From contig OZ345352.1 of the NCBI GenBank assembly GCA_977006965.1, positions 4,092,001 to 4,156,000 on the forward strand: a stretch of 64,000 nucleotides of DNA, given 5' to 3'. Shown here one piece after another: positions 21,807 through 32,277 of the stretch. Origin of the DNA: Phymatolithon calcareum (taxonomy: Eukaryota > Rhodophyta > Florideophyceae > Hapalidiales). The notes under the pieces are model-generated. The model had not been told where the DNA came from. It did not search any database and saw only the letters and a program-made list of their open reading frames with translations. How positions within the stretch are numbered: position 1 is the stretch's first letter; each line of letters starts with the position of its first letter. The position numbers and the translations under genes were made by a program.

Positions 21807-23403
21807 CCCGGCCGACAACGCTGTGTTCAGGTGCACAAGCGGTTTGTGGTGAGTTTTTCGCGTTTTGCGGATCATGCCCGAGATTCTCATTGTGCGTGCC
21901 CTAAAGCCGAGTGCATTGCGAACGGGAAATCGTCCCCACGACGGCAACTGCGCGTGGCACCTGCATCTCGTGTGCATAGAAAAATAAGGCGTTGATAAAC
22001 CTGTCACTGTCTCTTGCCTCTCGCATTCATTCTCAGCGCACCCTCCATTGCGAGCGATCTGACGGCGGACAATCTTCATCAGAAATCCTGCTGTCCATAT
22101 GATCATTTTCTGCCCCGCGTGGTGGTGCACAACCAACATATCGTCCTCGCTCTCCGCCTCCAAGCGTGCCATTCATTTGACTTGCTGCAGTGGCAATATC
22201 TCTATGGTTTGATGCGTTCATTGCGGCAAAAATTTACCGTTGTCTTCCCGTGCAGCGCTACATTAGACCTTGTTGCAAATTCCTCTGAACAGCGCTATTT
22301 TCCGTGCTTCTCTTCGTCGCGTTTGCATTCCTGGTAAGGCGCTGGTATAGATAATGCGGGCGACAAGGTCGGTAGTGCTGCGAAGGCCGGACGGGCGGAC
22401 GGACGGACAGTTGCAACTATATCTGATTGCGTAGAACTTCATATGATTTCCTCTTCCGTTGCTCGAGACCTTGAGAATATTTTTTCGTTGCGCAATTCAT
22501 CGTCATACGATGTCAGCGAGATGCTTCGACCTGTGCAACGAACCCATGAATTCCGATCCACCGACCCCACCCGGTCTCCCGCGACACGCATGGTCTACGC
22601 CCCGTCCGTCGCTTGCACCATGAGTGCAATTCGCCTCGCGAACTCTGCACCCGTGCGGCGTTTGCCGCCCGCTGTGAATTCTGCGTCGGGCAAATACAGC
22701 CGTTTCGAGTGGTCGCAGAGGGCAAATTTGAAACGGGCAAAATCAAATAGTATCGTCCGCGCGGCCGACCCGCTTCCGGTCACCCACCGCGGTGGAATTG
22801 ACAGAGTGCATCGCTCGGCAAACGAGGCTGCCTCGCAGGCGTGCCAAGGTCGCAAGGGGGCGCAATTAGGCTCGTTCCTCTCCGGAGCATGCATCTTGGC
22901 GCCGTCCCGACGACGGTGCATGGAAGCTGGGGCCGACGCTGCTGTCCCAATAGGTGGCACTCAAGACGGGGTGAATCTCGATCACTCACGCAAGAATTGT
23001 ACGCAGAAGTGGGAGGACGCGCGAAAGTGCGCGACGTTGGGGAAGGTGTGCACCCGCACCCGCTGTACTCGCTTTTTCGAGCGTCCGCGATTTATGCGGC
23101 CTTGTTTTCGCGCAATTTGTTTGTTCGACATAGTCTTTACCGCCATAAGAAGAGCTGGGCGTCGAGTCTCTTTCTGTTGTTGAACTGTAGTTCCTGCACA
23201 ACGTGCGTGGCAAGGGTAGGGAGTTGTGGAATAGGCACTGTTTCGATCACGGAGAAAATTTGTTCTTGTATTGCACATTGCGAAGCGGGATGGCGCGTGG
23301 CTTCTCTAATGGGCCAATTGAAAAGCATATTATGTTGACGAGAGTAAGATCCCCCGGAGCACCCGATATTTTAGCGATTTTCCCAATGACTTCAAAGTTC
23401 TGT
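21807..23403. repeat. Left arm of ~1.6-kb inverted duplication
   Basis: This arm is the reverse complement of 28256-29826, with substitutions and a few small indels. It has long but unrecognised reading frames on both strands (for example 22443-23183 on +) which are interrupted in the other arm, so they are probably not genes. The arms face each other around the Hog-domain gene. Confidence 0.85.
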
Positions 23404-25286
23404 ATAGTCCCCAACTCGCTGCTAATTTCCAAACAATGTTCTAGCATCACCGAAACTGGGCATCACAGGTCTATCCCTTGGCCGTAAGCATTCTCATCGT
23501 GTTTTTTATTGATATTCGCATACATGCAAAGGACAGTCCTCGATTTTGTCCATGCAGCATCACGCGTGGCGAGACAGCGCTGCTCGGGCCGTTGTAGACC
23601 AGCGTTGCCATGTAGCCATACCGTCGCTTGTTAGACATATGTCGTTGGGACGTTGCTGATGTTGATTAGCATCAACTGCAGTATCGTAGTCCTGAACCTA
23701 TGCGAGCAGGAGCTTTGCTGACCCTGCTCACAGAGGGACTTTGCCTGATTCAGTCATTGCCCTTGTCCGTCAACAGGACCCGCGCCCTTTCCGGCCTCGG
23801 CATTTAGAACACGGTTCAACTTCTCTTTCACATGAACTACCTCAGAGGGTTCATTTCTGACTGTTAAATCTCACATGCATAGTTGGGACTTTAATTGAAT
23901 ACAATGATAAATTCCGGTTAGGTCAAACGGGTCTTGATTAAGAGGTTGGCATGATGGGATTGGGGAAGCAATAGCGCAGGTGTTAGCCGCTTTTCCCTTG
24001 AAGAATATAGCTTAGCGAATGCAGTGCTTGGTGGAGTGCAAGTCGACGATCTGGGGCTGAATACCCAGCAAATAGCTAAAACAGCTTTTCCAATGCATTG
24101 GTTCTATTCCAACGTGTTATCTTCAGAAGTTAATAAATTCACATTTCATGGACTCGTGTTGGCCTGAATTGGGCAGTTCACGAAGATAAAGCCCCGGCGG
24201 AGTAACAGCGACACTGTGGTCTCCCGAAGACGAAAGCCGCCGATGAGCTTGCGCGATGGAGAGCTCTCCAATCGAGTGTGCAGGCGCACCATGTAGTACC
24301 TCAGCACGACCTATCCCCATACCATCCACCAGAAATAAGCCAGTAACCATCCCGACATTCCTGAACTGTCTGCACGTGTCACAGAGACCCGCATAGGTAA
24401 TAATCCAACAGCTCACCATGAACTGTTGATCGATTGCTGCAGTCTTTCACCTCTTACAAAGAGAAGGTGAGCAAATACCCTTGATCCAGTTTGCATTTGT
24501 TCCTGCATTATTCTGGTGTTGCTGGTACTCGACGAAAACACAACGGAAGAGTTGGTAATAACACCTAGACGTTCGATGACATGAAATACCTCGGAAGGTA
24601 CTTTAAATTTAGAAATTTCTATGCAATTTTAATATTAACAATTTGCGGAATATAGAAAAAGATGATGAGCGTTCCTTGTCTTCCAAGAATGACTTTTATG
24701 TGCACTTGTGACTACTCCCGGCTGTCGCCCTGTCAATAAACTTTCGGTTCTGCAACTGCTTTTGTAGATCCGTGTTGTCCAAAGTCTAGTTTTGAGGAAA
24801 CTCGAGAGCAGTCGATGATGTTCGAAAGAATGCAGTGGTGATAACCCTGCCGCGAAACTTCGTACGAAATCTGTCAGTTTCTCATTAACATGTATCCCGT
24901 CTACTGCCTGCATCGCGAAGCAATGTTGAGAGTCCGTACGGTAAATGATAGGGATTTCACTGGGCGACAATGATTGCTCTCAAATCTGTACTTGTTGCAT
25001 TGCTTTTTGTGGTTGTTCCGTAACTTATAGGACTCAACTTCAGCTGTAACCCAAGAGAGCGAACTTCAATTCCGGTAGAATGTAATTTGTGCTAAACAGA
25101 GTTTGACTAGTTTTGAGTCTCTCAACTGCACGGTCGAGGATGTGACCATTGGAACGTCTACTTGAGCTCCCTTCGAGAATGACGTAATACCTTTGCAAAG
25201 TCCATATATTTATTTCAAGCTCGTATTTGACAAATCGACGTTACAATGCTAGGTTTCATCTGTTCACATACAGAACGACTCTGAAA
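23404..25286. other. Core sequence 3' of the Hog gene
   Basis: No recognisable gene. The largest protein-like frame is 24123-24419 on - (98 codons), with no family resemblance I can name. The stretch is AT-rich near 24600-24660. The last part contains the 3' flank of the Hog gene. Confidence 0.4.
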
Positions 25287-27635
25287 TTAAGACGTGAAGA
25301 GAAGTTGTCCAATGTGCGCGAAGTGCTTCATGACTCCGCAGTTCAAACTTGCACGGCCAGCAGCATTCTCACTTTGCATGGCCCATCCTGCAGATGTTTT
25401 CAGAATATTCCCCATACCCCCACAAATCTTGCGTACCATTCCGTCCGCTCTCTTCCGGCTCGAAACTGATGTGCCAGGAAACAAACGCGATATCTGGGGA
25501 AAAGTGGTACCGAAGAGGGAGTGAGCCAAACGTAACGGCGTGATGGCTGCGTGTGCCGCAAATGGGTTCACTGCTGTCGTGTACGACGATGCGAGAACGG
25601 CTGATGCTCCCATTCCGCTGCTCACGAGAATAGTGCCCTTCTTTGTGTGCGGGTTGTACAGACCGCGCATGCGCTCGCGACGAATGCTGCGAACCGGTTC
25701 TAGAACCAGTGTGTCATTCTTCGTCACCCACACGACATCGCCTACTCGAAGCAGACCGACAGCGCGATCACCATCAGGAACTTTTAGTAGATGCGTTCTC
25801 GAGGCGGAAACAGTTCCGGACAATGTGGATATGGACACCATTTCGGACACGATTGCGTCACTTGCGTGCGTGAAGAGAATGACAGGGCTGAACACTTCCG
25901 GCGAAACTTCCACTTCGTCCCCTAGCTTGAGATTACGCATTTGCACCTTTCGACCATTCCGCAGGGTCACCAATGCATGAGAGGGAAAGCATGCCTTTTG
26001 GCGCTTCGGCGGCAGCGGGATGGTAACGGGAACATCGACAGATGCAGGTGCGGATGAGGGTTGTGGTGACACTTCGAGCAGTTCTTCAGGTGAAGGTTCT
26101 GGGCTGGGGAGAAGGTCAAGGAATGCATTTCGAAACTTGGATGCGGCAGATTCAGACGAATCGTATATGCAAGACTTAGTGTTTCGAGTTGCGCTCAAGA
26201 ATAAAGTGCTCGAATTACGATCTTTCACCAAGTCATCCTTCGAGGCAAGTCCCCACTTTTTCATCATCATGTGTTGGAAGCACGGATGGGAAGCGTCCAT
26301 CGATTTGTCTGTGACTCCGTTGCAATAGAAGAACGAAGACGGTTTCTTTGCAACTATCATATCGATCGGATCAGCACTGGCAAAACCGGGACAGTCGGAC
26401 ATGTTGAGACGTGCTACGAATAAGGACGACGTGAAGCGCTTTTCACGCAGACGGCGTTCAAATTCCGGGAATTGAGCAGCGAAGCGTCGCAGGGCGGGAT
26501 CCTTGTATGCATGAGATGGAGCGTTATCCACAAGGAAGTTCACAACTCGTTTGGCCAAAAGTCGAGAGGCGCGACCAATGTCAGAGTGTTGCATATCAGA
26601 CTCAGCCTCCAGGAATCGATACATGTGCATTGAAGCGCATGCGCTACCGTCGACATCAACTGGAAGTAGTGCTCCTTTGCCGTATGGACCGCGCACTTTC
26701 TTCAACGGGAACTCGTAAATGAGTTTGATGCTGTTTATCCTGGGACGGGTCGCAGAGGTTTTACAGTGTGAATCGGTGAGAAAATGCTCGGCCGAAGAGA
26801 ACTGGAGCGGCGCAAGTTCGATCTCCGTTATCATTGGCACTGCTTCATGGACCAACTTTTGCATATCAAGCTTAATCTCCGCCGGTAATAGGGCACCGCC
26901 AAGAAATGGGCACATAGCGCCTTTGTTGGGCAACGAAGTTGAAGGCTGGTGAACTCGGTCCAGGTGCATGTAGTAGCCTTTGCTGAGGGTTGAAAGTAGT
27001 GCTGCAACATTCTTCTTGATCTTGGCGCCATTTCTCTCGTACCATGGGTGCAAAGTTGTGACACGATTTTCGACGCCCCCGAACACGTCGCGGATGAACT
27101 CTTTAGGCACACCGATTTCGGTCAATGTTGACACCAGCATTGGAATGACGTAGTCCTTGACAGACGCAAGGTTGACGGACGAGAAGGGAAGGGCGGCGTC
27201 GTTGGGGCATTGGATCAGGGTGGGTGGAATTGACGCATGTAGAGATTGGATTTTCGAACGGGGTTGTGGCGTTTGGAAATCTTTGAAAAATGAAAAGCCG
27301 GCCGGTCGAACATGGACTTTGTTGCATAGCGGAATGCTCGGTCTTTCAATGCCTTGGGTTGCGGGGCACGTGCCGGTGGGATCGGTCAGTCCATTGGGCG
27401 CAATGCGGAGAAGGTTTTCGAATGCGTATGCGGTGAACTTGATGATCGGCGGACACGTTCCTTGCGAAGGCGGAAGGAAAGCTGGGTTGGTGGTGTCGGG
27501 CACGGGGGGAAGAGAGACGTATGTGCCTGTCAGGCCTTGTGCGATGAACGACGTATTGGTTTTAAGGGCAGACGTGCATCTCAAGAACGTAGCGATAAAG
27601 AGCAGCACCAGAGTGGAAAAAGTCGAAGCAAACAT
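25287..27635 (-). CDS. Secreted protein with C-terminal Hedgehog-type Hog/Hint domain
   Basis: This 782-aa intact gene starts at ATG 27635 (A at -3). Residues 1-23 form a signal peptide (TLVLLFIATFLRCTSA). Residues ~24-500 are an unfamiliar secreted domain with scattered Cys residues; a Pro/Ser-rich linker covers ~505-545. Cys549 in CFPSHALVTL begins a Hint module, followed by LKLGDEVEV and SASRTHLLKV, which hold the Gly-Asp turn and the catalytic His seen in Hedgehog C-terminal domains. Hint domains cleave themselves off at the first Cys; Hedgehog ones attach a sterol to the freed N-terminal part. Non-animal Hog proteins, including red algal ones, pair this module with unrelated secreted domains. 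Cholesterol transfer cannot be judged here. It sits alone between inverted arms; a TATA-like box lies 112 bp upstream. Confidence 0.85.
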   Translation of the reverse strand: MFASTFSTLVLLFIATFLRCTSALKTNTSFIAQGLTGTYVSLPPVPDTTNPAFLPPSQGTCPPIIKFTAYAFENLLRIAPNGLTDPTGTCPATQGIERPSIPLCNKVHVRPAGFSFFKDFQTPQPRSKIQSLHASIPPTLIQCPNDAALPFSSVNLASVKDYVIPMLVSTLTEIGVPKEFIRDVFGGVENRVTTLHPWYERNGAKIKKNVAALLSTLSKGYYMHLDRVHQPSTSLPNKGAMCPFLGGALLPAEIKLDMQKLVHEAVPMITEIELAPLQFSSAEHFLTDSHCKTSATRPRINSIKLIYEFPLKKVRGPYGKGALLPVDVDGSACASMHMYRFLEAESDMQHSDIGRASRLLAKRVVNFLVDNAPSHAYKDPALRRFAAQFPEFERRLREKRFTSSLFVARLNMSDCPGFASADPIDMIVAKKPSSFFYCNGVTDKSMDASHPCFQHMMMKKWGLASKDDLVKDRNSSTLFLSATRNTKSCIYDSSESAASKFRNAFLDLLPSPEPSPEELLEVSPQPSSAPASVDVPVTIPLPPKRQKACFPSHALVTLRNGRKVQMRNLKLGDEVEVSPEVFSPVILFTHASDAIVSEMVSISTLSGTVSASRTHLLKVPDGDRAVGLLRVGDVVWVTKNDTLVLEPVRSIRRERMRGLYNPHTKKGTILVSSGMGASAVLASSYTTAVNPFAAHAAITPLRLAHSLFGTTFPQISRLFPGTSVSSRKRADGMVRKICGGMGNILKTSAGWAMQSENAAGRASLNCGVMKHFAHIGQLLFTS

Positions 27636-28181
27636 ACTGCTTGGTTTGCCTGTTGCATGAAATGAGTTGTAATTTGTTGGCGTACTTGTTGTGACGTCGA
27701 CGTGAGTTGGCTTGTTGATGAGGAGCGGGCTGAAGTTTCGTGTCCATTATATAAGGTAGGGAGACAGTCGGGGCAGGGGGAGAGAGAATGTTCCACACGG
27801 TGCGTTGGCGGGATCCGTTGGTGCGACGGTGTGTTCCCAATGTGGTACACAAGTTGCCTGGCGCGACGAACACGGAGAGACAGGGAGAGCCCTTGATTTC
27901 GACATTCTCGTGAAACGTGCATTGAGAGACGCACGGAAGCATTTGACAAAACTTGAATGGAACATGTCGTTACCTCTTTGTTTCCGAAAGAGGGACGTAG
28001 AAGCGAATAGAGGAGGCCTTGCTTAAGTTGTGATTCCTGAAGAAATGCAGACTGCAGTGCTCCGAATGGGAACCCTCTTCTGGGGTGCAGACTTCGTTCT
28101 TTAATTCTCTGTTGCGCACAAAAAAGGATTGTCCTGTTGCATTTCTGCACTCCACATGCAGAGTTAGACGGATAAAGCATT
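27636..28181. other. Promoter side of the Hog gene
   Basis: Contains the TATA-like site and about 400 bp without a recognisable gene. A 291-codon open frame on the minus strand (27581-28456) crosses the inner edge of the right arm and the Hog fragment and looks fortuitous. Confidence 0.4.
27747..27754 (-). promoter_or_regulatory. TATA-like box of the Hog gene
   Basis: TTATATAA lies 112 bp upstream of the Hog start codon. The octamer is its own reverse complement, so the direction is set only by the position of the gene. Confidence 0.45.
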
Positions 28182-28255
28182 GATATGCAAAAGTTGCTCC
28201 ATGAAGCAGTGCCAATGATAACTGAGATCGAACTTGCGCCGCTCCAATTCTCTTC
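28182..28255 (+). pseudogene. 74-bp internal fragment of the Hog gene
   Basis: Matches the reverse complement of 26794-26867 with 3 differences in 74 bases, and would encode DMQKLLHEAVPMITEIELAP. It lies on the strand opposite to the gene and touches the inner end of the right inverted arm (28256). It is a captured piece of the neighbouring gene rather than a separate gene. Confidence 0.85.
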
Positions 28256-29826
28256 ACAGAACGTTGAAGACATTGGGAAAATCCCTAAATTACCGGGTGC
28301 TCCGGGGGATCTTCCTCTCATCATGCTTTTCAATTGGCCCATTAGAGAAGCCACGCCCCATCCCGCGTCGCAGTGCACAGTACAAGAACAAATTTTCTCC
28401 GTGATCGAAACAGTTCCACCAACACCCTCGCCACGCACGTTGTGCACAAACTGCACTTCAGCAGCAGAAAGAAACTCGACGCCCAGGTCTTTTTAGGGCG
28501 GTCAAGACTGTGCCGAACAAACAAATTGCGCGAAAAACAAGGCTGTATTAATCGCGGACGCTCGAAAAAGCGAGTACAATGGGTGCGGGTGCACACCTCC
28601 CCCAACGTCGCGCACTTCGGCGCGTCTTCCCACATCTGCGTACAATTCTTGCGTGAGTGTAGAGATCGACCCCGTCTTGCGTGCCACTGATTGGGACAGC
28701 AGCGTCGGCCCCAGCTTCCATGCACAGTCGTCGGGACGGCGCCAAGATGCATGCTCCGAAGAGGAACGAGCCTCAATGCGCCCCTTGCGACCTTGGCACG
28801 CCTGCGAGGCAGCCTCGTTTTCCGAGCGATGCACGCTGTAAACTCCGCCCCCATGGGTGACAGGAAACGGGTCGGCCGCGCGGACGGTACTAATTGATTT
28901 TGCCCGTTTCACATTTGCCCTCCACGACCTCTCGAAACGGCTGTATTTGTCCGACGCGAGAATTAGCAACGGGCGGCAAACGCCACACGGGTGCAGAGTT
29001 CGCGAGGGGAATTGCACTCATGTTGCAAGCGACAGACGGGACGTAGGTCATGCGTGTCACGGGAGACCGGGTGGGGTCGGTGGATCGGAATTCATGGGTT
29101 CGTTGGACGGGTCGAAGCATCTCGCTGACATCGTATGACGATGAATTGCGCAACGAAAAAATATTCTCGACGTCTCGAGCAACAGAAGAAGAAATCATAT
29201 GAAGTTCTACTCAATCAGATATAGTTGCAACTGTCCGTCCGTCCGGCCTTCGCAGCACTACCGACCTTGTCGCCCGCATTATCTATACCAGCACCTTACC
29301 AGGAATGCAAACGCGACGAAGAGAAGCACGGAAAATAGCGCTGTTCAGAGGAATTTGCAACAAGGTCTAATGTAGCGCTGCACGGGAAGACAACGGTAAA
29401 TTTTTGCCGCAATGAACGCATCAAACCATAGAGAAATTGCCACTGCAGTGAGTCAAATGAATGGCACGCTTGGAGGCGGAGAACGAGGACGATATGTTGG
29501 TCGTGCACCACCACGCGAGGCAGAAAATGATCATATGGACAGCAGGATTTCTGATGAAGACTGTCCGCCGTCAGATCGTTCGCAATGGAGGATCCGCTGA
29601 GAATGAATGCGAGAAGCAAGAGACAGTGACGGATTTATCAACGCCTTATTTTTCCATGCACACGAGATGCAGGTGCCACGCGCAGTTGCCGTCGCGGGGG
29701 CGATTCCCCGTTCGCGATGCACTCGGGCTTTAGGGCACGCACAATGAGAATCTCGGGCATGATCCGCAAAACGCGAAAACCTCACCACAAACCGCTTGTG
29801 CACCTGAACACAGAGATGTCGCCCGG
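28256..29826. repeat. Right arm of ~1.6-kb inverted duplication
   Basis: Reverse complement of 21807-23403. The inner end is CAGAACGTTGAAGACATTGG, matching the left arm's inner end at 23384-23403; the outer end fades at about GATGTCGCCCGG. Differences between the arms include indels that break every long frame in one arm or the other. Confidence 0.85.
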
Positions 29827-30663
29827 TTCTCTTGGCGGACGATTGAGAGCGCCGGCTACACTGTGATGCTATACAGTACACTGTAAGCTTACACTGTACA
29901 GTACTGCCCATCGACCAACTGGATGGTTGAAATAGAGTGAATTATTCCGGAACGAGCATCAATTTCAAATTCTTTTTCAAAAATGTTCTCTGAAGAGACT
30001 TGTATCATAAATTTATCGCCTTTATTCGAGCACTCTCGGATATCAAGAGCATGAAATTGGGATATTTCTATGAGAGCTCTCAAACTTTCTTTCCAAGGTA
30101 TCATACAATACTGTGGCACATTCATTTCCCTCGACTATCATACCTTCTCTCTGATTCCCCATTCTTCGAGTCCTCTGCTCGTCAAAATTCGAAAACTGTA
30201 CTGCATCTCTGTACAGTACAGACAGGTGGCGTGGACTATGGTCTCTAGTGGGTCGCTCCTGAAATCGAATTACTGTAGACCACTGATGCTGTGATTTTGT
30301 GGCCGCCAGAAACCCACTACTGTAGCTCTCCTCTACATCATTCCAAACTTCACGTGGAATAGTAAACACTTCGTCGCAGCAGACGCCGCCAACCACTACG
30401 TTTCCAACTGTGCGACCTTCACTAAGAGAAGTAAATTTAACATCTGTTGTAATTACAATTCGCTAACCTTCATCAGACCGTCCGCGGAAAATCCAGCCCA
30501 ACGCGTTAGTCAATTCCCCCCACCGAAGCGTCTTCACCATCTCGCCATGAATCCCACCACCGAATCCCCCCTTCACGACGCGTCCGGTGCATTCTCACAC
30601 ACCGGATCATCACCTCACCGCCCTCACCCGATCCATCCACCCCATGTCCATCTCCCGCACGCC
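29827..30663. other. Intergenic region between right arm and T gene
   Basis: Contains short ACTGTACAGTA-type palindromes near 29870-29900. Two minus-strand frames (29889-30125, 30043-30396) look moderately protein-like (EIDARSGIIHSISTIQLVDG) but match nothing I recognise. The 3' flank of the T gene begins near 30540. Confidence 0.4.
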
Positions 30664-31227
30664 TTAAAACTGGTACTCACCCGTCTGCCCATCCACGCCC
30701 TCCGCGAGCGGGATAGGAGACTGAGATCTTCTTCTCCGCCACACAACAAACGCCGCGCCCGCCGCAAGAATAAGCAGTATAATAAGGATGATAATCCCGA
30801 CATTCGGCCCACGTCTCCCCTTTTTCGCCTGCGGTGTGGGTGTGGGCCCGGGCGTAGGATTCTTCACCTGCGCGCCCGAAGGCCCCACCGGCACCGCGGA
30901 GGCCGCCGGCGCGGAAGGACTGGCTGACGGTCCCGTCCCGCTCGCGCTCGCACCGGTCGCACTCGCGGTCGGCGTGGGCGTCGTCCCGTTTACCTTGGGC
31001 GTCTCCTCCACGGTTGCCGTTGGTGCCGGGCTACGTTCAGGGATTGACGCCCCGCATACGAACTGCGTACAATCCAGCCCCGGCCCGCATTCCCCTTGAT
31101 TGTTGCAACTATCTCCATCCTTTTTAGTCCCCTGTCACACCGACACACCGATTGACTGAACGCTGAGCGCCGGCGCGGCGAACAGCACTGCGAGCATCAG
31201 AAGCGGGAAGAGATTTGTAAGCGTCAT
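30664..31227 (-). pseudogene. T gene: secreted Cys-rich, stalked single-pass membrane protein (one stop)
   Basis: A frame of 187 codons from ATG 31227 to 30664 is broken by a single TGA at 31135-31137 (codon 31). Residues 1-22 are a clear signal peptide (NLFPLLMLAVLFAAPALS). After the stop comes a short Cys-rich module (DSCNNQGECGPGLDC, then FVCGAS) of the C-x5-C-x5-C type seen in small extracellular modules. A Pro/Thr/Ser/Ala-rich stalk follows, then a membrane helix (VGIIILIILLILAAGAAFVV), the stop-transfer RRRR and a ~20-residue tail. The layout is that of a type I surface protein. This is the fullest of three copies, lying just 3' of the Sel1 gene on the same strand. The TGA could be a recent nonsense mutation, a sequencing error or a spliced site. 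Confidence 0.65.
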
Positions 31228-32277
31228 TGTGCGGCGAGAATGAATTCGATCCAGGCGACGCCGGCGGAACGATCGACGGTGAACAGGAGTGTCGATGGCG
31301 CGACAATGAGGTTGAAGATGGATGTGACAGTGCCCTGCTTTTAGGAGGGCGCACCCACAGCAGGGCGACCGACGCCCGCCGAGGCGGCAACAACTCGCGA
31401 CCGTAAGCAGGCCGGCGCCGTGGGTCGGTGCCTGCACACCAGTGCCGTACAGCCTTTTGAATGTATGCAAATATTGAAAATTGTTTCGAAACTTTTCAAA
31501 TGCTTTTACGGACATAGTAGGTCCAATAGAATACCCCCGGGCACGGCACCCGCCCGGGAACGCGCCGCGTGCCATTGTTGATCAAGTGTGATACACGGAG
31601 CAATCGAATGCGACTGGAACACGTGTCCACCTGGCAACAACGGCGACAATGTCCGAGCAATCAATGCGACAGTCCCTCACCGCTCCATCGAAAGTACCCG
31701 TACCTTCCCAGCGCCGGTCCCACCATAGCACCGCCGATTGTGTCGCTCCCTTCTCAGCGTTGGAGCGACTGGGGAGGCCCACCACATGTGCTTCAAGATC
31801 ATCCGTATCGTCGCAGGCAGCTCTTTCGAAGGGCTTTCTTTTCAACCACCGCCTTCCCCTGCGATCGCACGTACAGGGCCCTGACGCATATTGCGCAATA
31901 TTGGACCAATGGAAATGGGACGCATGATACTAACATGGTATGTTATCTTTGTTCATCGACAGCGGTTGTTTTCTTTGTGCTAATGGTGCTTCGTCAGTCA
32001 AAGCAAACAACGGACGGCACTCTTTTTCAACTTTCCGAACGGCAGATCTAAGCTTCACACAGGTGACGCGTTTCGCGGCGTTTTGTCTGGCCATGCACAG
32101 AGTTGGAAGTATGGAATGGGAGCTCCCTCTCTCCCAGAAGACGCAGGCCCCAGCAAGAGAAAATATGTTTTCAAACCAGGACCCCATCATTCTGGTCATT
32201 TCACGAAATACGAGGTCATGTTTACCAAATTCTTCTTACATTTTCAATATCGAGACTAATGCTAAACTAAAAAACTT
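31228..32277. other. Spacer between T and Sel1 genes, copy C
   Basis: Homologous to 12879-13959 (copy A); its first part, to about 31565, also matches 42841-43181 (copy B). No frame is conserved among copies. It contains the 3' flank of the Sel1 gene. Confidence 0.6.

Noticed and set aside
22443-23183. 246-codon ORF in the left inverted arm as a gene
   Set aside because: Its counterpart in the right arm is interrupted and it shows no recognisable domain.
31135-31137. Selenocysteine TGA in the T gene
   Set aside because: The position is not a Cys or redox site in the copies, and no downstream SECIS-like structure was evident by eye.
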